Below the pieces are notes generated by a model that was not told the DNA's origin, made no database searches, and was given only the letters and a program-made list of their open reading frames with translations. A stretch of 64,000 bases of DNA. Origin: Lautropia sp. SCN 69-89 (GTDB lineage: Bacteria > Pseudomonadota > Gammaproteobacteria > Burkholderiales > Burkholderiaceae_E). The stretch covers positions 31,343-95,342 of the forward strand of contig MEED01000022.1 of assembly GCA_001724855.1 (NCBI GenBank), in the 5' to 3' direction. Within the stretch, counting starts at the first letter, position 1. Every line of letters begins with the position of its first letter. Positions 11,403 to 20,850 of the stretch are shown one piece after another. The translations under genes were made by a program, and so were the position numbers.

Positions 11403-12278
11403 TCAGGCCGGCCCACGCCCGCTGGGCCGACTCGTCTGCGGGCCCTCGCCGGCCGGGCCGCCCGTCCCGCCGGCACCCGGGCGGGCGTCGGCTCGCCGAT
11501 CGTCGCCTGCACGCGCCGTCGACGCCCCGCGCAACGCCGACAGCATGTCGCCGAACTCGACCGGAAACGGGAAGACGATCGTCGTGCTGCCCTGCGTGCC
11601 GATCGCGGTGAGCGTGTTCAGGTAGCGCAGCTGCATCGCCTCGGGGCGCGCCGAGAGGATCTCGGCGGCCTCGAAGAGCTTCTGCGCGGCCTGCTCTTCG
11701 CCCTCGGCGCTGATCACCTTCGCGCGCCGCTCGCGCTCGGCCTCGGCCTGGCGGGCGATGACGCGGATCATGCTCTCGTCGAGGTCGACGTGCTTGATCT
11801 CGACGTTCGAGACCTTGATCCCCCACGCATCGGTCTGCGCGTCGAGGATGTCCTGGATGTCGTTGTTCAGCTTGTCGCGCTCGGAGAGCATCTCGTCGAG
11901 GTCGTGCTTGCCGAGCACCGAACGCAGCGTCGTCTGCGCGAGCTGGCTCGTCGCCTGCTGGAAGTCCTCGACCTGGATCACCGCCTTGTCGGCCTGCACC
12001 ACCCGGAAATAGATGACGGCGTTCACCTTCACCGAGACGTTGTCGCGCGAAATCACGTCCTGCGTCGGAACGTCGAGCACCAGCGTGCGCTGGTCGACGC
12101 GCACCATCTGCTGCACGTACGGCAGCAGCAGGATGAGCCCCGGTCCCTTCACGCCGGTGAAGCGGCCGAGCGTGAAGACGACGCCGCGCTCGTACTCGCG
12201 AAGGATGCGGATCGACGCCGCGAGAATCGCGACGACGATGACGAGGATGGGCAGGTAGACGGCCAGGTTGACCAGCAT
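11403..12278 (-). CDS. stomatin-like SPFH membrane protein (slipin)
   Basis: The 291-residue protein has one N-terminal membrane helix (residues 3-25), then an SPFH/Band 7 domain with the stomatin-type motifs [27 protein letters not shown] and the coiled-coil-forming [20 protein letters not shown]. The tail after residue 255 is Gly/Arg-rich and variable. Slipins assemble into large oligomers that organise membrane microdomains and are paired with NfeD proteases. ATG 12278 is preferred over an upstream TTG because GAGGAAAT lies just in front of it. The nfeD gene ends 30 bases upstream, forming an operon. Confidence 0.88.
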   Translation of the reverse strand: MLVNLAVYLPILVIVVAILAASIRILREYERGVVFTLGRFTGVKGPGLILLLPYVQQMVRVDQRTLVLDVPTQDVISRDNVSVKVNAVIYFRVVQADKAVIQVEDFQQATSQLAQTTLRSVLGKHDLDEMLSERDKLNNDIQDILDAQTDAWGIKVSNVEIKHVDLDESMIRVIARQAEAERERRAKVISAEGEEQAAQKLFEAAEILSARPEAMQLRYLNTLTAIGTQGSTTIVFPFPVEFGDMLSALRGASTARAGDDRRADARPGAGGTGGPAGEGPQTSRPSGRGPA

Positions 12279-12308
12279 CGGATTTCCTCGCAATTGACTT
12301 CAGATCGT

Positions 12309-13826
12309 TCAGGATTCGGCGGTGACCCGCAGGACCAGCCCGTCGATCGAGACGATCCGCACGCGCTGCCCCGGTTCGAGCGGCGCATCGCCGATCGCCT
12401 GCCATCGTTCTCCGGCTGCGAGCACGCGCCCGCGACCGTCGCGCCATTCGAGCACCATGGCGCGCTCGCCGAGCATGCCGCGCTCTCCGGTCTGCACCGG
12501 CCGCCGGCGTGCGCGCCACAGCATCCGCAGCACGAGCAGCGAGAACGCGAGGCTGGTCGCGACGATCGCGCCGATCGACGTCCACGGTACGCCGAAGCCG
12601 GGCGCCTCGGTGTCGACGAGGATCGTCGCGCCGAGCACGAAGGCCACCGCGCCGCCGAGCGCAGCCGCCCCGGCCGACGGCGTGAACGCCTCGGCGATCA
12701 TCAGCAGCAGGCCGAGCACGACGAGCCCGAGCCCGGCGTAGTTCACCGGCAGCACCGACAGCGCGTACAGGCCCAGCAGCAGGCAGATCGCGCCGATCGT
12801 TCCCGGGTACAGCGCGCCCGGATGCAGGAACTCGAAGATCAGCCCGTAGAAGCCGATCGTCATCAGGATCAGCGCGAGGCTCGGGTTCGTCAGCGCGGAC
12901 AGCAGCTTCGCGCGCCAGTCGGGATCGAGCACCTGCTGCGCAAGCCCGCGCGTCTTCAGCTCGACCTGCTCGCCGCCGATCGACACCTTGCGCCCGTCGG
13001 CCTTTTCGAGCAGGTCGTCGACGCTGGTGGCGATCAGGTCGACCACGCCCTGCGCCCTGGCATCCGTCGCCGACAGGCTCGCCGCGTCGCGCACTGCGCG
13101 CTCGGCCCAGTCGGCGTTTCGCCCGCGCATCTCCGCGAGCGAGCGGATGTAGGCGACCGCGTCGTTGATCGCCTTGGTCGCCATCGTCGAATCGGACTCG
13201 CGCTTGCGCTGCGCCGACGGTGCCGCCTGCCCCCCGGGCTGGGCTGCCTTGCCGCCGTTGCGGCTCGTCGCGCCATCGCCGGCAGGCGTCGGCGTGTCGC
13301 CGTCCTTTTGCGAAGCGCGATCGCCCGCACCCCGATCGCCGCGATCGTCGCCGCCTCCGAACGGAAGCGCGCCGCCGATCGCGACCGGCGTCGCCGCGCC
13401 GAGATTCGTGCCCGGCGCCATGGCCGCGACATGGCAGGCGTAGAGGATGTAGGTGCCTGCGCTCGCTGCGCGGGCGCCGCCCGGCGCGACGTAGCCGAGC
13501 ACCGGGATCGGCGAGGCGACGATCGCGCGCACGATCTCGCGCATCGAAGTGTCGAGCCCGCCCGGCGTGTCCATGCGCAGCACGACGGCGGCGGCACCGT
13601 CGCGTGCCGCGCGCGAGATGCCGCGAACGACGTAGTCGGCGCTCGCGGGGCCGATCGCTCCGTCGAGCGTGAGGACGACCGCGTTGCGTGCGGCGGCCTG
13701 GGCCGGGGCGGCGATCGCAGGAAGCACCGCACCCGCGATCCCCAGCACGATCGCTGCGCATCGCACGAGCGCGCGAGCCAGAACAGGTCTCGCGCGCGGG
13801 AAGCCGGTCGGCGCAACTCGGATCAT
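12309..13826 (-). CDS. NfeD-family membrane serine protease
   Basis: The 505-residue protein has a signal-like N-terminus, a ClpP-class serine protease domain (about residues 48-300) with the nucleophile region PGGARAASAGTYI, four or five membrane helices (about 310-430) and a C-terminal OB-fold NfeD domain. Archaeal relatives cleave the C-terminus of the partner stomatin with a Ser-Lys dyad. A low-complexity Gly/Ala/Asp insert (about residues 160-220) interrupts the protease domain. It precedes the stomatin gene. No clear Shine-Dalgarno sequence lies before ATG 13826; a TATCAT box lies seven bases upstream. Confidence 0.88.
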   Translation of the reverse strand: MIRVAPTGFPRARPVLARALVRCAAIVLGIAGAVLPAIAAPAQAAARNAVVLTLDGAIGPASADYVVRGISRAARDGAAAVVLRMDTPGGLDTSMREIVRAIVASPIPVLGYVAPGGARAASAGTYILYACHVAAMAPGTNLGAATPVAIGGALPFGGGDDRGDRGAGDRASQKDGDTPTPAGDGATSRNGGKAAQPGGQAAPSAQRKRESDSTMATKAINDAVAYIRSLAEMRGRNADWAERAVRDAASLSATDARAQGVVDLIATSVDDLLEKADGRKVSIGGEQVELKTRGLAQQVLDPDWRAKLLSALTNPSLALILMTIGFYGLIFEFLHPGALYPGTIGAICLLLGLYALSVLPVNYAGLGLVVLGLLLMIAEAFTPSAGAAALGGAVAFVLGATILVDTEAPGFGVPWTSIGAIVATSLAFSLLVLRMLWRARRRPVQTGERGMLGERAMVLEWRDGRGRVLAAGERWQAIGDAPLEPGQRVRIVSIDGLVLRVTAES

Positions 13827-13833
13827 GCGTCCG

Positions 13834-13839
13834 ATGATA
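13834..13839 (-). promoter_or_regulatory. candidate -10 box of nfeD
   Basis: TATCAT on the minus strand lies seven bases before the nfeD start codon. No good -35 hexamer is found at 16-18 bp. If it is real, transcription would begin at or next to the ATG. Confidence 0.3.
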
Positions 13840-13913
13840 CGTTCGATCTACCGGCCGCAGGCATCAACACTACTATCGCCGTGCAGCCCCTCGTGCGCAG
13901 TCGGGTAGCGCAG

Positions 13914-15092
13914 TCAGTCGCTGATCGCCCCGACGAGTTGCGCGCGGCTGCGCGGGGCCTTCGACGCGATCATCGCCGTGGCGGCCTCGATCTGGCCCCA
14001 CGTGTTCCACAGCAGCACGCCGCGAACCCGGCCCTCGCGCAGGTAGTAGACCACTCCCTTCCGGAAGGGTTCCTTCCAGTCCTCGACGACGTCGAGCCGC
14101 GAATCGAGCTCGCCCACCGCCTCGTAGCCGAGGTCGAAGAGATCGGAGTAGAAGAACGGCAGGTGGTGGTACGGTTCGGTCCGCCCGGCCATGTTGCGTC
14201 CGGCCACGCCCCCCATCGTGTTGGCGTTGTCTTCGTGCTCGAGGCGCAGGCGGCGATCCAGGACGGGACTGTAGAAGCTGGCAACGTCGCCCGCGGCAAG
14301 GATGTCGGGATGGCCGGTGCGCAGGTACTCGTCGACCACGATGCCGTTGTCGACGGCCAGCCCGGCCGATTGCGCCAGCCCGACCTCCGGAACGATGCCG
14401 ATGCCGGCCACCACCGCATCGGCCGACACCTCGGTCGTGCCGGTCGACAGCGCGATGCGCGCGCCGTCCCTGCGCAGGCCGCTCACCGACTGGCCGGGCA
14501 GGACGGTCACCGACCTTTCCCGGAAGTAAGCGTCGAGAAAAGCCGACAGGCCGCGGGGATAGATGCGCGCGCCGATGCCCTCCTCGGGAAATACCATCGT
14601 GACGCGCTTGCCGTACATGGCCAGCGCCGCGGCGATCTCCGAGCCGATGAAGCCTCCGCCGATCACTGCAAAGCTCGCCCCACCATCGGCGAGCTCGCGC
14701 AGCCGAAGGTAGTCATCGAGCGTGCGGAAGTAGATCGTGCCTTCGTCGGCAAAGGGCAGGCGCCGGGGCGCACCGCCGGTGGCCAGCAGGAGCTTCTCCC
14801 AGCCATGAACGTTTCCCGCATCGTCGGTGACCGTCTTCTTCGCCGCATCGAGCGCCACGACCCGTTTGCCGAGGTGGAGTTCCACACCGGGGCCGGCGAC
14901 ATCGCGCGAGAGGGCCGCCACGGTCTTCTGGCCGGTCCACAGCGCCTTGGAAAGCGGCGGGCGATCGTAGGGGGCGTGCTTCTCCGCGCAGATGACGGCG
15001 ATGCTGCCGTGCGGATCGACCTCGCGGATGCCGCCGACCGCGGCCGCGGCGGCCATGCCGCCGCCGACGATCACGTACTTGTGTGGCTTCAT
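13914..15092 (-). CDS. FAD-dependent NAD(P)H oxidoreductase (ferredoxin-reductase/AIF type)
   Basis: The 392-residue protein has an N-terminal FAD dinucleotide motif (VIVGGGMAAAAAV), the class motif APYDRPPLSK, an NAD(P)H-binding motif FAVIGGGFIGSEIA, and the second FAD contact ILAAGDVASF. This is the layout of rubredoxin/putidaredoxin reductases and apoptosis-inducing-factor-like enzymes. The C-terminal 100 residues match the family's reductase dimer domain. The ATG at 15092 is chosen because GAGG precedes it; longer in-frame starts lack a ribosome binding site. No redox partner gene is adjacent. Confidence 0.85.
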   Translation of the reverse strand: MKPHKYVIVGGGMAAAAAVGGIREVDPHGSIAVICAEKHAPYDRPPLSKALWTGQKTVAALSRDVAGPGVELHLGKRVVALDAAKKTVTDDAGNVHGWEKLLLATGGAPRRLPFADEGTIYFRTLDDYLRLRELADGGASFAVIGGGFIGSEIAAALAMYGKRVTMVFPEEGIGARIYPRGLSAFLDAYFRERSVTVLPGQSVSGLRRDGARIALSTGTTEVSADAVVAGIGIVPEVGLAQSAGLAVDNGIVVDEYLRTGHPDILAAGDVASFYSPVLDRRLRLEHEDNANTMGGVAGRNMAGRTEPYHHLPFFYSDLFDLGYEAVGELDSRLDVVEDWKEPFRKGVVYYLREGRVRGVLLWNTWGQIEAATAMIASKAPRSRAQLVGAISD

Positions 15093-15176
15093 CGGGCACC
15101 TCTTCACGTGGTGCCCGCGGCTCGCAGCGTCCTTCGCCCCGAGCCGCGGGCGCACGAACCACTATAGAGCCCGCTC

Positions 15177-15206
15177 GTGCAGCCTGCCATCGGCAGGTCT
15201 GGGCAC
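15177..15206. repeat. nested hairpin between oxidoreductase and tRNA-Ser
   Basis: CCTGCC-ATC-GGCAGG (15183-15197) sits inside a GTGC/GCAC pair. The surrounding 200 bases between the oxidoreductase start and the tRNA hold no convincing gene. The role is unknown. Confidence 0.35.
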
Positions 15207-15293
15207 GCGATGTCGGGAAACCTTGACCCGGAGCACCTGAAGCGGCGGCTTCGGGACTACGCGGCCAGGCAACGGATGAAGGATCGAGGGAAC

Positions 15294-15386
15294 TGGCGGA
15301 GACGGAGGGATTCGAACCCTCGATGCAGTTTTTGGCCGCATGCTCCCTTAGCAGGGGAGTGCCTTCGACCTCTCGGCCACGTCTCC
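15294..15386 (-). tRNA. tRNA-Ser (anticodon GCU)
   Basis: The minus strand folds as a class II tRNA: acceptor GGAGACG pairing with CGTCTCC, anticodon stem CTCCC/GGGAG around loop CTGCTAA (anticodon GCT), a long variable arm, T-loop GGTTCGAATCC, and an encoded CCA end. It reads AGC/AGU codons. It stands between the oxidoreductase and lysC. Confidence 0.97.
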
Positions 15387-15469
15387 GGGCTTGGCGCGAT
15401 TGTACCGCAGCCCATCGCCCGGCCGGAGTCCGCCGGGCGGCAAGCGATTGGCGCCCCGGGGTGCGCCGA

Positions 15470-16738
15470 TCAGGCGTCGCGCGCGCCCGCCGGCTGGTCG
15501 AGGCCGAACGCCTTGTGCAGCGCCCTCACCGCCAGCTCCATGTACTTGTCTTCGATCACCACCGAGATCTTGATCTCGCTGGTGGAGATCATCTGGATGT
15601 TGATGCCCTCTTCGGACAGCGTGCGGAACATCTCGCTGGCGATGCCCACGTGCGAGCGCATGCCGATGCCCACGGCCGAGACCTTGCAGATCTTCGGGTC
15701 GCCGACGATGTCGCCGGCCTTGATCACCTCGCGCACCTTGCCGTTGAGTACGTCGAGCGCCCTCTGGTACTCGTTGCGGTTCACGGTGAACGAGAAGTCG
15801 GTCATGCCGCCGACGCTCTGGTTCTGGATGATCATGTCGACGTCGATGTTGGCGTCGGCGATCGGCCCGAGGATCTGGAACGCGATGCCGGGCCGGTCGG
15901 GCACGTTCATCACGGTGATCTTGGCTTCGTCGCGGCTGAATGCGATCCCGGAGATGACCGCCTGTTCCATGCTTGCGTCTTCCTCGAAGGTGATCAGGGT
16001 GCCTGAATTGGCCTCGACCTGCAGCGGGATTTCCGGCGGCGTGAGGCTCGAGAGCACGCGCGTCTTGACGTGGTACTTGCCGGCGAACTCCACCGAGCGG
16101 ATCTGCAGCACCTTCGAGCCCAGGCTCGCCATCTCGAGCATTTCCTCGAAGGTGATGCGCTCGAGGCGCCGCGCCTCGGGGACGACGCGCGGGTCGGTGG
16201 TGTAGACGCCATCGACGTCGGTGTAGATCAGGCACTCGTCGGCCTTCAGAGCCGCGGCGATCGCCACCGCGGAGGTGTCCGAGCCGCCTCGGCCCAGCGT
16301 GGTCACGTTGCCGAGCTCGTCGATGCCCTGGAATCCGGTGACGATGACCACGCGACCGGCGTCGAGGTCTGCGCGCACGCGAGCGTCGTCGATCGACACG
16401 ATGCGGGCCTTGGTATAGGCGCTGTCGGTGCGCACCGGCACCTGCCAGCCGGTGTAGCTGACCGCGTCGGTGCCCAGCGCCTTGAGCGCCATCGCGAGCA
16501 GCCCGACCGACACCTGTTCGCCGGTGGAGGCGATCATGTCGAGTTCGCGCGGGTCGGGCTGGGGCTGGATCTCGCGCGCCAGCGCAATCAGCCGGTTGGT
16601 CTCGCCCGACATCGCCGAGGGCACGACCACCATGCGATGGCCTGCGGCGCGCCACTTGGCGACGCGGCGGGCCACGTTCTGGATGCGCTCGACCGAGCCC
16701 ATCGAGGTGCCGCCGTACTTGTGAACGATCAGTGCCAT
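15470..16738 (-). CDS. lysC: aspartate kinase
   Basis: The 422-residue enzyme phosphorylates aspartate, the first step towards lysine, diaminopimelate, threonine and methionine. It has the N-terminal kinase motif VHKYGGTSMGS, the GRGGSDTSAVA nucleotide/substrate loop, and two C-terminal ACT domains (about residues 265-410) that normally mediate feedback inhibition. The length is typical of the single-function bacterial enzyme. tilS and accA lie upstream on the same strand, with 50 bases between lysC and tilS. dapA and ddh of the same pathway are in this window but not in the same operon. Confidence 0.95.
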   Translation of the reverse strand: MALIVHKYGGTSMGSVERIQNVARRVAKWRAAGHRMVVVPSAMSGETNRLIALAREIQPQPDPRELDMIASTGEQVSVGLLAMALKALGTDAVSYTGWQVPVRTDSAYTKARIVSIDDARVRADLDAGRVVIVTGFQGIDELGNVTTLGRGGSDTSAVAIAAALKADECLIYTDVDGVYTTDPRVVPEARRLERITFEEMLEMASLGSKVLQIRSVEFAGKYHVKTRVLSSLTPPEIPLQVEANSGTLITFEEDASMEQAVISGIAFSRDEAKITVMNVPDRPGIAFQILGPIADANIDVDMIIQNQSVGGMTDFSFTVNRNEYQRALDVLNGKVREVIKAGDIVGDPKICKVSAVGIGMRSHVGIASEMFRTLSEEGINIQMISTSEIKISVVIEDKYMELAVRALHKAFGLDQPAGARDA

Positions 16739-16788
16739 GATTGCCGGAGGATGGCGCGGCCGAGGGGCGGGCCGCGAAAAACCCGAAA

Positions 16789-18210
16789 TTATACGGCAGG
16801 CCCCGACTCGAACCCGGCGCTGCGCGGGTCGCCGAGGTCGTCCGGGCGCCAGTGCAGGCGCACCCGCTCGCCCTCGACGGGCGGCTCCGACGCGTCCATG
16901 CCGAGGCCGGCGGCGTAGATCAGGCGCTCGCCGGCGAACACCGCCGGCAGCGCGGCGCGCAACCAGGGCGGCACGCCGCGCTCCTGGTACAGGTTCTTCA
17001 GCGTGCGGCTGGGGCCACCCGGGCGCGGCCGCAGTCGCGCGCCTGCAGGCGACGAGCGGATCTCGAGCGGCTGCGCGGCCAGCCAGGCAGCGCCCACCGC
17101 GCCGGGCTCGTCGCTCGCGCGCACCGACAGGCGCCCTGCCCAGCCGGGCAGCTCGATCACCGCTTCGCCGCGCCAGCGCAGCGCCACCGGCGGCGGCGGG
17201 TCGCGGCGCCAGTCGCGCGCGTCGGCGGGTTCGGCCGCGATGCGGTCGCGGTAGCGGCGAAAGCGCAGCGGCGCGACTTCGACGCTCGCGCTGGCCGACC
17301 CTCCGAGCAGCATCTGCGCGACCCATTGCGCCAGCCGCGCCTGCGTGGGCATCGGCAGACCCAGCAGGCGGAACCATTCGCGCACCGCCTCGTTGCGGCG
17401 AAGCGGCGGCAGCGCGGCCAGCGTGCAACGGTCGAGCGCGCGCAGGTCGACCGTCATGCCCGCGGCCTGAAGGTCGGCCGCCGCCGCAGCGCGCAGCGCC
17501 TGCCCGGTTTCGCGCAGCAGCGCGGCGCTGCGCAGCACATTGTCGCGCAGGCCCGGCACCGCGGCGGCGAGCGCCGGCAGCACCCTCGCGCGCAGCGTCG
17601 TGCGCAACAAGGCCTCGTCCGCATTCATCGGGTCTTCGACCCAATGCAGCTCGCGCGCCTTCGCACAGGCGTCGATGCAGTCGCGGCCCACGCCGAGCAG
17701 CGGCCGCAGCAGCCATCCTGCGGGGCGATGCTCGGCCGGCGCCATGCCGCCGAGCGCCTCGGGGCCGCTACCGCGTGCGAGCCGCATGAACACCGTCTCG
17801 ACCTGGTCATCGGCATGGTGCGCGGTGAGCAGCGCATCGGCGCGGCAGCGCGCGAGCGCCGCCCACAGCGCCGCGTAGCGGGCCTCGCGCGCCCACGCCT
17901 CGATGTTCTCGCCGCGCACGGGCGCCGGGCCCAGCCGGGTGTGGCCGAAGCGCACGCCGTAACGGGCGGCTTCGCGCTCGCACCAGGCGAGCCATCGGTC
18001 GGCGTCGGGCTGCAGGCCGTGGTGCACGTGCCAGGCCACCAGCTGCGCCGGCCCGCGCAGGCGAACGAGCGCGTCGAGCAGCACGGTGGAATCTCGCCCG
18101 CCGCTGAACGCAACGAGCAAGGTCGAACGATCGGGAAGCCGACCCAGCGCCTCGGCGAGCGCCGCGTCGACCGGGGCCTCAGCCCTGCCCGATCTCCTTG
18201 AACTTGCCAT
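16789..18210 (-). CDS. tilS: tRNA(Ile)-lysidine synthase
   Basis: The 473-residue enzyme attaches lysine to C34 of the AUA-reading tRNA-Ile, changing both codon and amino acid identity. The PP-loop ATP motif is [13 protein letters not shown] at residues about 32-44. The [17 protein letters not shown] segment and the C-terminal TilS domain ([23 protein letters not shown] split over the substrate-binding region) are present. The start at 18210 lies inside the 3' end of accA, a 32-base overlap. No later start codon keeps the N-terminal helix, so coupling to accA is likely. Confidence 0.92.
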   Translation of the reverse strand: MASSRRSGRAEAPVDAALAEALGRLPDRSTLLVAFSGGRDSTVLLDALVRLRGPAQLVAWHVHHGLQPDADRWLAWCEREAARYGVRFGHTRLGPAPVRGENIEAWAREARYAALWAALARCRADALLTAHHADDQVETVFMRLARGSGPEALGGMAPAEHRPAGWLLRPLLGVGRDCIDACAKARELHWVEDPMNADEALLRTTLRARVLPALAAAVPGLRDNVLRSAALLRETGQALRAAAAADLQAAGMTVDLRALDRCTLAALPPLRRNEAVREWFRLLGLPMPTQARLAQWVAQMLLGGSASASVEVAPLRFRRYRDRIAAEPADARDWRRDPPPPVALRWRGEAVIELPGWAGRLSVRASDEPGAVGAAWLAAQPLEIRSSPAGARLRPRPGGPSRTLKNLYQERGVPPWLRAALPAVFAGERLIYAAGLGMDASEPPVEGERVRLHWRPDDLGDPRSAGFESGPAV

Positions 18211-19147
18211 AGTGCATGATGCGCTCGTGCCGCTGCTTGATCAGCTCCTTCGGGCTCGTGCCCTGGAACTGGCGCAGCGCGTCGGAGAGCGCTCGCTTGA
18301 GCAGTTGCGCCATGTGCGCCGGGTCGCGGTGCGCGCCGCCCACCGGCTCGCTGATGATGCGGTCGATCAGGCCCAGCGCCTTCAGGCGATGCGCGGTGAT
18401 GCCCAGCGTCTCGGCGGCCTCGGGCGCCTGCGCGGCGCTCTTCCACAGGATCGCTGCGCAGCCCTCGGGCGAGATCACCGAGTAGATCGCGTATTGGAGC
18501 ATCAGCGTCACGTCACCCACCGCGATCGCCAGCGCGCCGCCCGAGCCGCCCTCGCCGATCACCGTGGTGATGATCGGTACCTTCAGCGCCGCCATCTCGT
18601 ACAGGTTGCGGCCGATCGCCTCGGACTGGTTGCGCTCTTCGGCACCGATGCCGGGAAACGCGCCGGGGGTGTCGACGAAGGTGAGCAGCGGCAATTCGAA
18701 TTTCTCGGCGAGCTTCATCAGCCGCAGCGCCTTGCGATAGCCCTCGGGTCGCGGCATGCCGAAGTTGCGGTAGCCGCGCTCCTTGGTGTCGCGGCCTTTC
18801 TGGTGGCCGATCACCATCACCGGCTGGCCGTTGAATCGCGCCGGCCCGCCGACGATCGCCGGGTCGTCGGCGAACTCGCGATCGCCGTGCAGTTCGTGGA
18901 AGTCGGTGAAGATCGCCTGCACGTAGTCGAGCGTGTAGGGCCGCTGCGGATGGCGCGCCACCATCGCCACCTGCCACGGCGTGAGCTTCGCGTAGGTGTC
19001 CTTGAGCAGCGAATGGCTCTTCTTCTCCAGCCGCGCGACCTCTTCGGCGATGTCCACCGCCGAATCTTCCTGCGCGAAACGCAAGGCCTCGATCTTCTGT
19101 TCGAGATCGGCCACCGATTGCTCGAAGTCGAGAAATGTGGTCTTCAT
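18179..19147 (-). CDS. accA: acetyl-CoA carboxylase carboxyltransferase subunit alpha
   Basis: The 322-residue AccA subunit joins AccD to transfer the carboxyl group from carboxybiotin to acetyl-CoA in fatty acid synthesis. Signatures are the N-terminal coiled segment [36 protein letters not shown], the [12 protein letters not shown] turn, and [15 protein letters not shown]. The ATG at 19147 overlaps the glycosylase stop (TGATG) and gives the standard length. Confidence 0.97.
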   Translation of the reverse strand: MKTTFLDFEQSVADLEQKIEALRFAQEDSAVDIAEEVARLEKKSHSLLKDTYAKLTPWQVAMVARHPQRPYTLDYVQAIFTDFHELHGDREFADDPAIVGGPARFNGQPVMVIGHQKGRDTKERGYRNFGMPRPEGYRKALRLMKLAEKFELPLLTFVDTPGAFPGIGAEERNQSEAIGRNLYEMAALKVPIITTVIGEGGSGGALAIAVGDVTLMLQYAIYSVISPEGCAAILWKSAAQAPEAAETLGITAHRLKALGLIDRIISEPVGGAHRDPAHMAQLLKRALSDALRQFQGTSPKELIKQRHERIMHYGKFKEIGQG

Positions 19148-19764
19148 CAGTACTCCACCGGCAGCGGATCGAGGCTGCGCCACAGGTACCAGGTGGCGAC
19201 GGTGCGCCACGGACGCCAGGTCTCCCCGATCGCGCGTGCCTCGTCTCGCGAAACCTTCTGCCCGTCCCGATAGTTGGTTCCGATGCCCCGCAGCAGGCCG
19301 ATGTCGTCGACGGGATAGACGTCGGGGCGCAGCAGATTAAAGATCAGGAACATCTCCGCTGTCCAGCGCCCTATGCCGCGCACGCAACAGAGCTCGTCGA
19401 TGATCGCCTCGTCGTCGGCCTGCGGCCAGCGGGCCGGATCGACCTCGCCGTTGACGAAGCGGACGGCCAGGTCCTTGAGGTATTCGGCCTTGCGACCCGA
19501 CAGGCCGCAGGCGCGCAGCGTGGCCGGGCGCATTCGCGCGACCCGCGCCGGCGCGACCTCGCCCGCCCTGCCCGCGAAACGCTCCCAGACCGATTGCGCC
19601 GCCTTGACCGAGATCTGCTGGCCGACGATCGAGCGCGCCAGCGTCTGGAACGCGTCGCCGCGCGAGACCAGGTGCGCCGGCCCGCAGGCCCGGATGATCC
19701 GGCCCATCGTGCGATCGCGCCGCGCAAGCGCCCTGCAGGCGTCGTCCCAGTAGTCGGGCTTCAT
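19147..19764 (-). CDS. DNA-3-methyladenine glycosylase (AlkA type)
   Basis: The 205-residue protein is a helix-hairpin-helix glycosylase of the AlkA family. [17 protein letters not shown] is the conserved N-terminal helix pair, [18 protein letters not shown] the hairpin with the catalytic-region Trp, and YPVDDIGL holds the catalytic Asp. It excises alkylated purines in base excision repair. It lacks the N-terminal domain of E. coli AlkA, like many short bacterial members. It is coupled by TGATG overlaps to both neighbours. Confidence 0.9.
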   Translation of the reverse strand: MKPDYWDDACRALARRDRTMGRIIRACGPAHLVSRGDAFQTLARSIVGQQISVKAAQSVWERFAGRAGEVAPARVARMRPATLRACGLSGRKAEYLKDLAVRFVNGEVDPARWPQADDEAIIDELCCVRGIGRWTAEMFLIFNLLRPDVYPVDDIGLLRGIGTNYRDGQKVSRDEARAIGETWRPWRTVATWYLWRSLDPLPVEY

Positions 19765-20807
19765 CAGTGCCCGCGCAGCGGCAGGTTGAACAGCAGGTTC
19801 TGCGGCTTCATCCTGAGCACCCCCTGCTCGTCGGCGGCCAGTGCCAGGTAGACCGGCTTGCCGGCCACCGCCGGATCCTGGTCTTCGAGCCGCTCGAAAT
19901 CGAGCCGCATCAGCAGCAGGATGCGCCGCAGCTCGTCGGGCGAAAGCCCCTGCTCGCGATACAGCCTGTCGAGCAGCGCGGAGGCCTGCGCGTCGAGTCC
20001 GACGTGCCAACGCCAGCGCGCATCGTCGATCGACGAGAGCGTGGCCACGCGCACCGGCACGCCGAGCAGGTGCCCGATCCAGCGCCGCACCAGGTCGCAC
20101 AGCATGGCCGACGCGGTGCGCCCGTGCGTGATCTCGACCGCGAAGTCGTGGCGCTCGTCGCGCCCGAAATACGCGGCCGCGTTGACGCGGTCGATCACCT
20201 CGAGATCGGTTTCGGCGCCGGCGGTCTTCGTGCGCACGTTGGCCTGCGCAAGCAGCCGGCCGATGCTTCCGAGGCCCGGATCGCCGGCGCGCGACTCGAC
20301 CGTTTCGAGGTCGGCAAGCACGACGCGACTGTCGACCAGCGACACGCGCTGCTCGCGAAACCACAGCTCGGCCACCCGCAGCAGCAGGCCGTCCTCGCTG
20401 TCGGCCAGCATGTGGTGCACGATGATCTGCGCAAGCTGCTCGACGAACAGCGGCGGCACGTCGATGCGCCCGCTGTGCTGTGCGTCGGCGAAGATCGCCA
20501 CGTAGGCCGCCTGCAGGTTCGGGGCGGCGAGCAGCCGCTCGCGAAAGCGCAGGAACAGCCGCCAGTTCTCGCGCGCGTCGGCGTCGGCGATTGCATCGGG
20601 CCCGCCGCCCGCGGCACCGTCGAGCGCGCGTCGCGGCTCGGCCACGAGCGACGCGTGCAGCGCCCGTTCGGCCGCGCATGATTCGTCGATCGGCGCGAGC
20701 TCGGGGCGCTCGAGATAGGCGCGCAGGAACGCGTCGGTGACCTGCAGGCCGCCGTGCTCGTCGACGTCGAGCAGCGCCAGCCCCGAATGGATCCAGAACG
20801 GCTTCAT
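19764..20807 (-). CDS. conserved hypothetical protein (347 residues)
   Basis: I recognise this protein only as a gene that recurs between cysS and the AlkA-like gene in Burkholderiales. It has no signal peptide, membrane segment or known catalytic motif. Its central part (residues about 85-200) is helical; the C-terminal half is mixed, ending in a beta-rich VYLALAADEQGVLRMKPQ. The stop overlaps the start of the glycosylase gene (TGATG), so co-translation is likely. A role connected with DNA repair is possible by context only. Confidence 0.7.
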   Translation of the reverse strand: MKPFWIHSGLALLDVDEHGGLQVTDAFLRAYLERPELAPIDESCAAERALHASLVAEPRRALDGAAGGGPDAIADADARENWRLFLRFRERLLAAPNLQAAYVAIFADAQHSGRIDVPPLFVEQLAQIIVHHMLADSEDGLLLRVAELWFREQRVSLVDSRVVLADLETVESRAGDPGLGSIGRLLAQANVRTKTAGAETDLEVIDRVNAAAYFGRDERHDFAVEITHGRTASAMLCDLVRRWIGHLLGVPVRVATLSSIDDARWRWHVGLDAQASALLDRLYREQGLSPDELRRILLLMRLDFERLEDQDPAVAGKPVYLALAADEQGVLRMKPQNLLFNLPLRGH

Positions 20808-20850
20808 GCCGCGGGCGACCGTCCCGGCGAACGCGGCGCGGCGGCGCGGC

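Noticed and set aside
10488..15167. 1559-codon plus-strand ORF
   Set aside because: It reads through the decarboxylase in another frame and antisense to the stomatin, NfeD and reductase genes, with no recognisable domain.
15177..16205. plus-strand ORF across the tRNA-Ser gene
   Set aside because: Its middle is a translation of the tRNA complement (RRRDSNPRC-type product), and the rest is antisense to lysC.
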